Below, piece after piece: positions 16,991 to 22,946 of a stretch of DNA of 22,946 nucleotides. This DNA comes from Yinghuangia elevatio (GTDB lineage: Bacteria > Actinomycetota > Actinomycetes > Streptomycetales > Streptomycetaceae). The notes beneath the pieces were generated by a model. That model was not told the origin of the DNA. It ran no database searches and was given only the letters and a program-made list of their open reading frames with translations. The stretch lies in contig NZ_JBEZFP010000142.1 in assembly GCF_040649515.1 (NCBI RefSeq), positions 1-22,946 of the forward strand, given 5' to 3'. A program made the position numbers and the translations under genes. The number at the start of each line of letters is the position of its first letter. The first letter of the stretch is position 1.

Positions 16991-17488
16991 ATGGACACCG
17001 AGCACACCGATTCGAGGCCGGCCATGAACCAGGACCAGAACACCGGCAAGCGCAAGCCCGGCACGCCGGGGGCGTTCTCGCGCTGGATGCAGCACAAGGC
17101 GAACGCCCGCATGGCCAAGAAGATCCGCCGCGGCAAGGGCACGTTCATGGGCATGGACGTCCTGCTCCTGCACACGACCGGCCGCCACAGCGGGGAACGC
17201 CGCGAGACGCCGGTGGCGTGGTTCCCGGACGGCGACGACGCATGGCTGGTGGTCGCCTCGGGCGGCGGCAGCCGACACCCGGACTGGCACGCCAACCTGC
17301 TGGCCCACCCCGACCAGGCCTCGGTCGAGATGCCCGGACGGTCCGCCGCTCCCGTGACCCCGCGGCGCCTCACCGGCGACGAGCGCGAGCAGGCCTGGCA
17401 GCGCATCGCCACCGCGCAGCCCCGCATCGCGAAGTACCAGGCCAAGTCGGAGCGCGTCTACCCGGTGGTGCGCCTCACCCCCAGGTGA
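16991..17488 (+). CDS. Nitroreductase-family deazaflavin-dependent oxidoreductase
   Basis: Protein of 165 residues from the ATG at 16991 (MDTEHTDSRPAM). The internal ATG at 17024 has GAGG six bases upstream and is a realistic alternative start giving 154 residues. A TAGCGT -10-like element at 16978-16983 would put transcription at the first ATG as a leaderless start. The body is Ddn/PF04075-like: GTFMGMDVLLLHTTGRHSGE RRETPVAWFPDGDD, then WLVVASGGGSRHPDWHANLL AHPDQASVEM and VYPVVRLTPR. These are the F420-binding landmarks of the family. It shares the divergent gap with the F420-type luciferase-like gene. Its stop lies inside a 10-bp-stem hairpin shared with the convergent SRPBCC gene. Confidence 0.9.
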   Translation: MDTEHTDSRPAMNQDQNTGKRKPGTPGAFSRWMQHKANARMAKKIRRGKGTFMGMDVLLLHTTGRHSGERRETPVAWFPDGDDAWLVVASGGGSRHPDWHANLLAHPDQASVEMPGRSAAPVTPRRLTGDEREQAWQRIATAQPRIAKYQAKSERVYPVVRLTPR

Positions 17489-17493
17489 GGCGC
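17470..17493. terminator. Bidirectional terminator between convergent genes
   Basis: GCGCCTCACC (17470-17479) and GGTGAGGCGC (17484-17493) form a perfect 10-bp stem with a 4-base loop. It includes the stop codon of the deazaflavin-dependent gene and ends seven bases short of the SRPBCC stop, so it can end transcription in both directions. Confidence 0.75.
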
Positions 17494-17499
17494 GGCCGC

Positions 17500-17964
17500 T
17501 CAGCCGCCGTCCCGCTCGGCGGCGGCGGCGATGTCGGCGAGATCCTGCTTCATCGCCTTCGCCACCGCCTTGTGCCCGAGGCGGTTGAACACCTTGGCGA
17601 AGAACCCTGCCGGACCGCCCGCCGACGTGCCGCTGAACGCCATCCGCAGGATCGCGGTGTCGTCGAGGTCCGGGGCCACCGAGAACTCCGAGACGTAGTG
17701 CATGCCGTACGAATTCGCCTCGGCGACGTACCGGTGCGGCGGCTCGCACGCCGTCACCGTCATCTCCTCGGTCGCCTGCTTGCCGAACATCGTGCGCGTC
17801 TCGCGCCACCGCGTGCCCACCCCGAACGGACCCGGCGTCAGCACCTCGGCCTTCGTCACGCCGCTCAACGTGTCTGCCGCGCCCGCCGGATCCGTCAGGA
17901 TCCGCCACACCCGGTCCGGCGACGCCTTGACGCGCCGCTCGACCACTACCTGAGGCTCAGTCAT
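17500..17964 (-). CDS. SRPBCC family protein (polyketide cyclase/START-like)
   Basis: Protein of 154 residues starting MTEPQVVVERRVKASPDRVW. The ATG at 17964 was preferred on family pattern; an ATG three codons upstream (17973) is possible, and GAGGGG lies between the two, too close to serve the downstream one well. The fold is typical SRPBCC: VERRVKASPDRVWRILTDPA, then GPFGVGTRWRETRTMFGKQA TEEMTVTACEPPHRYV, SEFSVAPDLDDTAILRMAFS G and a C-terminal helix NRLGHKAVAKAMKQDLADIA AA. The family binds hydrophobic ligands in a deep cavity. No active-site residues can be assigned. It is a single gene, convergent with the deazaflavin-dependent gene and divergent from the 2OG oxygenase gene. Confidence 0.88.
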   Translation of the reverse strand: MTEPQVVVERRVKASPDRVWRILTDPAGAADTLSGVTKAEVLTPGPFGVGTRWRETRTMFGKQATEEMTVTACEPPHRYVAEANSYGMHYVSEFSVAPDLDDTAILRMAFSGTSAGGPAGFFAKVFNRLGHKAVAKAMKQDLADIAAAAERDGG

Positions 17965-18112
17965 ACCCCTCATCGCAGCAGAATCCGGGGCATTCCGCGC
18001 GATGACTCGGCGGCGCGCCGCGGCAGGTGCGAGGTCCGATTTCCGCCGGACCGCGGCAGCCGCGTCGCGCACAGTGGGAGGTGACACAACCGCCCGCACC
18101 CAAGGACGCACT

Positions 18113-18841
18113 ATGGCCATCCAGGCAACCGCCACCCCGCTCGCCCGGTCGGTCGCCGAGACGGACTGGAACGCGCTCACGGAAGAGCTCGACGCGTACG
18201 GAGGCGCGCTCACCGCACCGCTGCTGGACCCCGAGACGTGCCGGACCGTCGCGGACCTGTACGACCACCCCGAGGTGTTCCGCAGCACCGTGGACATGGC
18301 CCGGCACCGCTTCGGCTCCGGCCAGTACCGTTACTTCTCGTACGAACTCCCGGGCCTTGTCGCCGAATTGCGTGCGGCATTGTATCCGCGCCTGCTGCCC
18401 GTCGCCCGTACCTGGGCCGCGCGCCTCGGCCGTCCCGCCCCCTGGCCCGACACGCTGGAGGAGTGGCTCGCCATGTGCCACGCGGCAGGCCAGGTACGCC
18501 CCACCCCGCTGCTCCTGCGCTACGGCCCCGGCGACTGGAACGCCCTGCACCGCGACCTGTACGGCGACCTCGTCTTTCCCCTCCAGGTCGTGATCGGCCT
18601 CGACGTCGCACACGAGGACTACACCGGCGGCGAGTTCCTGCTCGTCGAGCAGCGCCCCCGTGCCCAGTCGCGCGGCATGGCGACCACGCTGCCGCGGGGC
18701 CGCGGCTTTGTCTTCACCACCCGCGACCGCCCGGTCCGCTCCGCGCGCGGCTGGTCCGCCGCCCCGATGCGGCACGGCGTGAGCACCGTCCGCACCGGAC
18801 GCCGCCACGCGCTCGGCATCGTCTTCCACGACGCCGAGTGA
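18113..18841 (+). CDS. 2OG-Fe(II) oxygenase of the PF09859 type
   Basis: Protein of 242 residues, with AAGGA seven bases before the ATG. It matches the 2OG-Fe(II) family called Oxygenase-NA (PF09859), annotated as acting on damaged nucleic acid: RYFSYELPGLVAELRAALYP, RPTPLLLRYGPGDWNALHRD LYGDLVFPLQ, GGEFLLVEQRPRAQSRG and RHGVSTVRTGRRHALGIVFH. The iron ligands should be H146 and D148 (HRD) and H221, with Arg230 or Arg231 binding the 2-oxoglutarate carboxylate. Its length is near the family norm. Relatives are often found near ada/alkA repair genes; none is adjacent here. The proposed DNA-repair role is family annotation that I cannot confirm from sequence. A palindromic hairpin lies 30 bases downstream. 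Confidence 0.88.
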   Translation: MAIQATATPLARSVAETDWNALTEELDAYGGALTAPLLDPETCRTVADLYDHPEVFRSTVDMARHRFGSGQYRYFSYELPGLVAELRAALYPRLLPVARTWAARLGRPAPWPDTLEEWLAMCHAAGQVRPTPLLLRYGPGDWNALHRDLYGDLVFPLQVVIGLDVAHEDYTGGEFLLVEQRPRAQSRGMATTLPRGRGFVFTTRDRPVRSARGWSAAPMRHGVSTVRTGRRHALGIVFHDAE

Positions 18842-19207
18842 CCGGTGCCGAGTGATCGGTCGGCGGCCCGCCCGCGAGGGCCCTTGCGGGTCCTCCGCGT
18901 ACGCAGCCGTGCCCGCCGGGTGTCCGAAACGGCGGCCGGGTGGTCGGTTCCTGGCGGTTGCGTTCGTCTGCGGAGTCGGATTGTGCCCTGGTCCGACCGA
19001 TGTGGGTGTTCGGCCCTGCCGGGTTCGTCCCCGATGCCATTCTGGGCCCTCCGAGGGAACCAACCTCGTTGTCTTTCAGGGATGTTCGCACCGTAGCGGG
19101 CGCCGGTTCCCCGGTGGCGTGACCGGGGGCGGGGCCGCACGGTCCGCAACCCCGCCACCTCAGTCGGCGCTGCCGTGCGCGGGCGGACGCCGAGTGGGGA
19201 GGGGCCC
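18842..19207. other. 366-base intergenic region before the YVTN gene
   Basis: Contains the terminator hairpin near its left end (listed separately) and must contain the promoter of the YVTN-DUF11 gene. I found no convincing -35/-10 pair, no riboswitch I recognise and no supported ORF. The base composition is a little less GC-rich around 18940-19090 than in the flanking genes, consistent with a regulatory leader. Confidence 0.5.
18871..18890 (+). terminator. Terminator hairpin after the 2OG oxygenase
   Basis: The 20 bases CCCGCGAGGGCCCTTGCGGG form a palindrome with one G-T pair: an 8-bp stem closing a 4-base loop. It lies 30 bases past the stop codon. Confidence 0.65.
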
Positions 19208-21049
19208 ATGTCCTCGAGTTCAGCCTTACGTACCACCCGAACGACCCGAACGACCCGAACGAGCCGAACGACCCGTGAGACGCGTGCCGCAGGGCGCCGA
19301 CGGTTCACCGCGCTGGTGGCCTCCGGCGCCCTCGCCGTCTCCGGCCTGGTCGCGCTCACGGCCCAGGAAGCGCGGGCGCTCGCGCCGTCCGCGCCGGTGG
19401 CGTACGTCGCCAACCTCAGCTCGGACACCGTGTCCGTGGTGGACACCGCCACCAACGCGGTCACCGCCACGATCCCCGTCGGCTCGGCGCCCAGCGGGGT
19501 CGCGGTGTCCCCGGACGACAGCCGCGTCTACGTCCCCAACAGCGGCTCCGACACGGTCTCGGTGATCGACTCCGACACCGACACCGTCACCGCGACCGTC
19601 CCGGTCGGGGCCGTCCCGGTCAACGCCGCGGTCTCTCCCGACGGCGGCACCGTCTACGTCACGGCGCTCGGCGCGGACGCGGTGTCGGTCCTCGACACGG
19701 CGACGAACACCGTCACCGCGAACATCCCGGTCGGCGACGGGCCGTTCGGCATCGCCCTGTCCCCGAGCGGCCTGCGCGCGTACGTCACCGCCAACAGCGC
19801 CGGCACGGTGTCCGTCATCGACACCGCGACCGGCACCGTCGCCGCCACGGTCCCGGTCGGCGCGCGTCCGAGCAGCATTGCCGTCACCCCGGACGGCTCC
19901 CGCGCCTACGTCACCAACCAGGACTCGCACAACGTCTCGGTAATCGACATCCCCACGAACACCGTGACCGCCACGATCGCCGTCGGCGTCGGCCCGTTCG
20001 GCCTCGCGATCTCCCCGGACGGCTCGCGGGCGTACGTGACGAGCAGCGTCGACAACACGGTGGCGGTGATCGACACCGCGACCCACGTCGTCACCGCCTT
20101 CGTCCCGGTCGGGGCCGGCCCGTTCGGCGTCGCGGTGTCCCCGGACGGCAGCCGCGCGTACGTCACCAACGCCCACGCCAACACGGTCTCGGTGCTCGAC
20201 ACGGCGGCCAACGGCGTCACCGCGACCGTCGACGTCGGCCAACTGCCGTACGCCGTCGCCGTGTCGTCGGCGGGCACCCCACCTACCGCGGACCTGGCCG
20301 CGGCCGTCACCGACTCGGCCGACCCCGTGACCCAGGGCGCTCCGCTGACGTACACCGCCACGTTCGCGAATCAGGGGCCGGACGCCGCCACCGGCACGAC
20401 CGCGACCCTCACCCTGTCCGGCGCCGCCCGGACGATCACCTCCGCCACGCCTTCCCAAGGCTCGTGCACCCTCGCGCCACCGACCGTGACCTGCGCGCTC
20501 GGCACGGTCGCGGACGGCACCGCGGCCACCGTCACCGTCGCCGTGACGCCGACCGCGACCGGCACGCTCACCGCCGCGGTCTCCGCCACGGCGACCGAGG
20601 CCGACCCGGAACCCGCGGACAACACCGCGAGCCAGGCCACCTCGGTCGACGCCCCGCCGAGCGCGGACATCGACGTGGACGTCACCACCCAGACGCAACT
20701 GGGCCTCCTGGTGCCCTACCTGACGTACACCCTGACCGTGCGCAACACCGGTCCCGCTCCGGCCGGTTCGACGACGGTCACGGCCACGCTGCCGCCGGGG
20801 GCCGGCGCCACCAACCTGTCCGCCGGATGCACCGCCGCACCCGGCACCGTGACCTGCACGTACGGGACGATCGCCGGCGGATCCAGCGCGAACAAGACAT
20901 TCCGCGTCCCGCTGCGCCTGCTCTCGCTAGGGCAGGTCCAGGTCAGTGCCGCCCGCACCGCCTCCACACCGGCCGACCCGAACCCCGCCAACGACACCGC
21001 GGCGGCGAGCTGCACCGTGGTGTCGATCCTGCTGGCCACCTGCCCCTGA
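19208..21049 (+). CDS. Secreted YVTN beta-propeller protein with DUF11 domains
   Basis: Protein of 613 residues with GGAGGGG before the ATG. A Thr/Arg-repeat n-region (residues 8-26) leads to GRRRFTALVASGALAVSGLV, a hydrophobic signal core with a Tat-like RRxF, and probable cleavage after ARA near residue 57. Seven repeats of exactly 42 residues follow (about 65-358), each of the type YVTNxxxDTVSVIDTATxTV then TATVPVGxxPxGVAVSPDGS: a complete seven-bladed YVTN propeller. Two DUF11/CARDB-like beta-sandwich modules come next (about 365-490 and 500-600), each with the DPxPAxNTA ending. No sortase LPxTG motif or C-terminal membrane helix is present, so the protein is probably released. Such proteins are surface or extracellular binding proteins. 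It is a single-gene unit ending in a strong terminator. Confidence 0.92.
   Translation: MSSSSALRTTRTTRTTRTSRTTRETRAAGRRRFTALVASGALAVSGLVALTAQEARALAPSAPVAYVANLSSDTVSVVDTATNAVTATIPVGSAPSGVAVSPDDSRVYVPNSGSDTVSVIDSDTDTVTATVPVGAVPVNAAVSPDGGTVYVTALGADAVSVLDTATNTVTANIPVGDGPFGIALSPSGLRAYVTANSAGTVSVIDTATGTVAATVPVGARPSSIAVTPDGSRAYVTNQDSHNVSVIDIPTNTVTATIAVGVGPFGLAISPDGSRAYVTSSVDNTVAVIDTATHVVTAFVPVGAGPFGVAVSPDGSRAYVTNAHANTVSVLDTAANGVTATVDVGQLPYAVAVSSAGTPPTADLAAAVTDSADPVTQGAPLTYTATFANQGPDAATGTTATLTLSGAARTITSATPSQGSCTLAPPTVTCALGTVADGTAATVTVAVTPTATGTLTAAVSATATEADPEPADNTASQATSVDAPPSADIDVDVTTQTQLGLLVPYLTYTLTVRNTGPAPAGSTTVTATLPPGAGATNLSAGCTAAPGTVTCTYGTIAGGSSANKTFRVPLRLLSLGQVQVSAARTASTPADPNPANDTAAASCTVVSILLATCP
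19235..19279 (+). repeat. 9-bp tandem repeat encoding Thr-Arg-Thr in the signal peptide
   Basis: Units acccgaacg (three identical copies), agccgaacg and acccgtgag lie end to end in frame, giving the TRTTRTTRTSRTTRE run. The three exact copies suggest recent slippage, so copy number may vary between strains. Confidence 0.8.
19400..20281 (+). repeat. Seven 126-bp repeats encoding propeller blades
   Basis: Seven in-frame repeats of 42 codons make up the YVTN beta-propeller. Blades 4 to 7 share the strongest DNA similarity (e.g. the recurrent cgcgcgtacgtcaccaac type start), while blades 1 to 3 have diverged more. No blade is broken or out of frame. Confidence 0.85.
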
Positions 21050-21063
21050 CCAGGTGAGCCGCA

Positions 21064-21097
21064 GTCCGGCGGGCGGCCCCGAAGCCGCCCGCCGGAC
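21064..21097 (+). terminator. Strong terminator after the YVTN gene
   Basis: GTCCGGCGGGCGGC (21064-21077) and GCCGCCCGCCGGAC (21084-21097) form a perfect 14-bp stem with the 6-base loop cccgaa, 14 bases past the stop codon. Confidence 0.88.
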
Positions 21098-21184
21098 CGG
21101 GACGGAGACGGGCGGGCGCCCGCGAACCGTGCCGCAAGGCGCGGCGTCCCGCAAAATCCTTCGCGGTCCGGAAACGTGCTCACG

Positions 21185-21190
21185 TACACT
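21185..21190 (+). promoter_or_regulatory. Candidate -10 element of the ABC-F gene
   Basis: TACACT fits the TAnnnT -10 consensus well. The expected start of transcription, about seven bases on, falls at the ATG of the leader ORF (21198). The -35 is poor (TTCGCG at 21160-21165, 19-base spacer), so the promoter is tentative. Confidence 0.45.
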
Positions 21191-21197
21191 CGGCCGC

Positions 21198-21221
21198 ATG
21201 TCCACGCCCCGGCTGTCCTAG
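21198..21221 (+). CDS. Seven-codon leader ORF (MSTPRLS) upstream of the ABC-F gene
   Basis: ATG TCC ACG CCC CGG CTG TCC TAG. The ORF begins at the predicted transcription start, so it would be read as a leaderless uORF, and it ends five bases before a hairpin that precedes the ABC-F coding region. Short leaders of this kind control some ABC-F resistance genes by ribosome stalling. An ORF this short can occur by chance; the case rests on its position relative to the -10 element and the hairpin. Confidence 0.4.
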   Translation: MSTPRLS

Positions 21222-21225
21222 CTCC

Positions 21226-21254
21226 GACACACGCTTCCACGCCACCCGTGTGTC
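21226..21254 (+). promoter_or_regulatory. Hairpin between the leader ORF and the ABC-F gene
   Basis: GACACACG (21226-21233) and CGTGTGTC (21247-21254) form a perfect 8-bp stem with a 13-base loop. It lies directly after the leader stop codon and 14 bases before the GGAG of the ABC-F gene. There is no U-tract. It could act as an attenuator or as a structure disrupted by a ribosome stalled on the leader. Confidence 0.5.
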
Positions 21255-21280
21255 CATGAGCTATCCCGGAGCGTCATCCC

Positions 21281-22882
21281 ATGATCACCGTCCGCGGCGC
21301 GGACGTGCGCGTCGGCGCGCGCCTGCTGCTTTCCGACATCTCCTTCACCATCGCCCCCGGCGACCGCATCGGCCTGGTCGGCCGCAACGGCGCGGGCAAG
21401 ACCACCCTGCTCACCACGCTCGCGGGTGAGGCGGCCCCGGCCGCCGGCACCGTCACGCGCGGGGGCTCCGTCGGCTATCTGCCCCAGGACCCCCGGGCCG
21501 CCGACCCGCGGATGGCCGTGGTGGACCGCATCCTGTCCGCCCGCGGCCTCGACGACGCGGTACGCCGCCTGCGCGCGACCGAGTCCGCGATGGCGGCGGC
21601 CACGACCGCCGACGCGCTCGAACGTGCGATGGACGCCTACTCCCGGGCCCAGGCCGAGTTCGAGGCCCGCGGCGGCTACGCGGCCGAGGCCGAGGCCGCC
21701 CGCGTCGCCGCCGGTGTCGGGCTGCCCGACGACGCCCTGGCACGGCCCGTCGGCACGCTGTCCGGCGGCCAGCGCCGCCGGGTCGAACTCGCGCGCATCC
21801 TGTTCGCCGACCACGACACGCTGCTGCTCGACGAGCCGACGAACCACCTGGACGCCGACTCGGTGGCTTGGCTGCGCGGCTTCCTCGCGTCGTACCGCGG
21901 CGGCCTGGTGCTCATCAGCCACGACACCGGGCTGATCGCCGACACCGTCAACCGCGTGTTCCACGTCGACCCGCAGCGTACGACCGTCGACGTGCACAAC
22001 GTGGGATGGGAGGCGTACCTCGCGCAGCGTGACGCCGACGACCGGCGCCGGGCGCGCGAGCGGGCCAACGCCGAGCGCAAGGCGTCGTCGCTGCACGCGC
22101 AGGCCGACAAGATGCGCGCCCGCGCGTCCACCGCCGTCGCCGCCCGCAACATGGCCCGGCGTGCCGACCGCATGCTCGCCGACCTGGAGCCGACCCGGCG
22201 CGCCGACAAGGTCGCGCGCATCCGGCTGCCCGAACCCGCGCCGTGCGGACGGATGCCGCTGGGGGCGGTGTCGCTGGCCAAGGCGTACAGCGGACGCGCG
22301 GTCCTGTCCGGCGTCGACCTCGCGGTGGACCGGGGCGCGCGGATCGTCGTCCTCGGCCTGAACGGCGCGGGGAAGACCACGCTGCTGCGGATCCTCGCGG
22401 GTGCGGTCGCGCCGGACTCGGGCCGAGTGGTGCCCGGAGTGGGGCTGCGGCTGGGCTATTTCGCGCAGGAGCACGACACCCTCGACCCGGCGCGCACGGT
22501 ACGCGAGAACCTGGCCGCCGCGGCGCCGCACCTCACCGACGACGAAGCGCGGCGCGTGCTCGGCGCGTTCCTCTTCCGCGGCGACGACGCGGACAAGCCG
22601 GCCGGGGTGCTGTCCGGCGGCGAGAAGACGCGGCTGGCGCTGGCCGGCCTCGTGCACTCCGGGGCGAACGTGCTGCTGCTCGACGAGCCGACCAACAACC
22701 TCGACGCGTTGTCGCGGGACGAAGTACTGGGCGCGGTCGGCGCGTACCCGGGTGCGATCGTCATGGTCACGCACGACGAAACGGCGATCGAAGCCCTGCG
22801 TCCCGACCGTGTCCTGGTCCTGCCGGACGGGACTGAGGACCTCTGGAACCCGGAGTACGCAGACCTGGTGGCGTTGGCCTGA
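21281..22882 (+). CDS. ABC-F family ATP-binding protein
   Basis: Protein of 533 residues with GGAG nine bases upstream of the ATG. It has two tandem ABC ATPase domains and no membrane helices. Domain 1: Walker A GRNGAGKT (34-41), LSGGQ (160-164), Walker B DEPTNHLD (184-191), ISHD switch. Domain 2: GLNGAGKT (359-366), LSGGE (444-448), DEPTNNLD (468-475), VTHD. All catalytic motifs are intact. The linker (about 240-320) is rich in Arg/Ala/Lys, the part that in ABC-F proteins reaches the ribosomal P-site tRNA and peptidyl transferase centre. The N-terminus (MITVRGADVRVGARLLL) and QDPRAADPRMAVVDRILSAR GLD match a common actinobacterial ABC-F group. It acts on the ribosome, either as a translation factor or in antibiotic protection; which of these is not determined. 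A leader ORF and hairpin precede it. Confidence 0.95.
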   Translation: MITVRGADVRVGARLLLSDISFTIAPGDRIGLVGRNGAGKTTLLTTLAGEAAPAAGTVTRGGSVGYLPQDPRAADPRMAVVDRILSARGLDDAVRRLRATESAMAAATTADALERAMDAYSRAQAEFEARGGYAAEAEAARVAAGVGLPDDALARPVGTLSGGQRRRVELARILFADHDTLLLDEPTNHLDADSVAWLRGFLASYRGGLVLISHDTGLIADTVNRVFHVDPQRTTVDVHNVGWEAYLAQRDADDRRRARERANAERKASSLHAQADKMRARASTAVAARNMARRADRMLADLEPTRRADKVARIRLPEPAPCGRMPLGAVSLAKAYSGRAVLSGVDLAVDRGARIVVLGLNGAGKTTLLRILAGAVAPDSGRVVPGVGLRLGYFAQEHDTLDPARTVRENLAAAAPHLTDDEARRVLGAFLFRGDDADKPAGVLSGGEKTRLALAGLVHSGANVLLLDEPTNNLDALSRDEVLGAVGAYPGAIVMVTHDETAIEALRPDRVLVLPDGTEDLWNPEYADLVALA

Positions 22883-22918
22883 GAGGCTGGGCCGCCCCGG
22901 TGTCCCAGGCGCAGGTTT

Positions 22919-22946
22919 CGCGGACCGGCCGACCGGCCGGTCCGCG
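22919..22946 (+). terminator. Terminator after the ABC-F gene
   Basis: CGCGGACCGGCC (22919-22930) and GGCCGGTCCGCG (22935-22946) form a perfect 12-bp stem with a 4-base loop, 36 bases past the stop codon. The stem reaches the last base of the window and may extend further. Confidence 0.82.

Noticed and set aside
19226..20698. Minus-strand open frame opposite the YVTN gene, repetitive and Gly/Arg/Asp-rich
   Set aside because: Its repeats are the reverse reading of the seven propeller repeats. There is no ribosome site or recognisable domain.

Overview
This is a strongly GC-rich window whose genes use actinobacterial (Streptomyces-like) starts, Shine-Dalgarno sites, GC-rich U-tract-free terminator hairpins and many ATGA stop/start overlaps. 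Gene content fits a soil actinomycete, probably Streptomycetales: F420-dependent (deazaflavin) enzymes, TetR, LysR and Rrf2 regulators, an ECF sigma factor, an SNF2 helicase and an ABC-F protein. I see no rRNA, tRNA, CRISPR array, transposase or phage gene. The region reads as an ordinary chromosomal accessory stretch with two decayed genes.

Left part (1-7460, almost all minus strand). The first 69 bases are the broken end of a plus-strand FAD-dependent oxidoreductase. Then come an AHSA1/SRPBCC protein (86-541), an FAD monooxygenase (708-2105), an MFS transporter (2287-3579) and an Rrf2 regulator (3709-4194). The Rrf2 protein resembles the [2Fe-2S] sensor RsrR. Its leaderless promoter is covered by an almost perfect inverted repeat, and a close copy of that site lies upstream of the MFS gene, so these genes look like a redox-controlled detoxification/export unit. 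Next is a tightly coupled three-gene operon: DUF3995 membrane protein, ECF sigma factor and SRPBCC-like protein (6058 down to 4348), with ATGA overlaps at both junctions and no recognisable anti-sigma factor. A GNAT pseudogene fills the gap before a LysR regulator (6489-7460).

Middle part (7603-13930, plus strand). An EamA exporter is divergent from lysR and is followed by a strong terminator and a metallo-beta-lactamase-fold protein. An SNF2 helicase of 1098 residues follows; its upstream region carries a match to the LexA-independent DNA-damage promoter motif (RecA-NDp, PafBC-dependent). It overlaps by ATGA a 100-residue ORF that looks like only the C-terminal tail of the SWIM zinc-finger protein usually encoded there. 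A phosphinothricin-acetyltransferase-like GNAT follows.

Right part (13942-22946). A deazaflavin (F420) nitroreductase-family gene is divergent from a TetR gene, with two copies of one palindromic operator between them. Then come a GNAT, an F420-type luciferase-like oxidoreductase, a second deazaflavin-dependent protein, an SRPBCC protein, a PF09859-type 2OG-Fe(II) oxygenase, a secreted seven-bladed YVTN beta-propeller with DUF11 modules, and an ABC-F ATPase. The ABC-F gene is preceded by a promoter, a seven-codon leader ORF and a hairpin, an arrangement suggestive of attenuation. Regulatory assignments are by eye, and family assignments rest on recalled motifs rather than searches.
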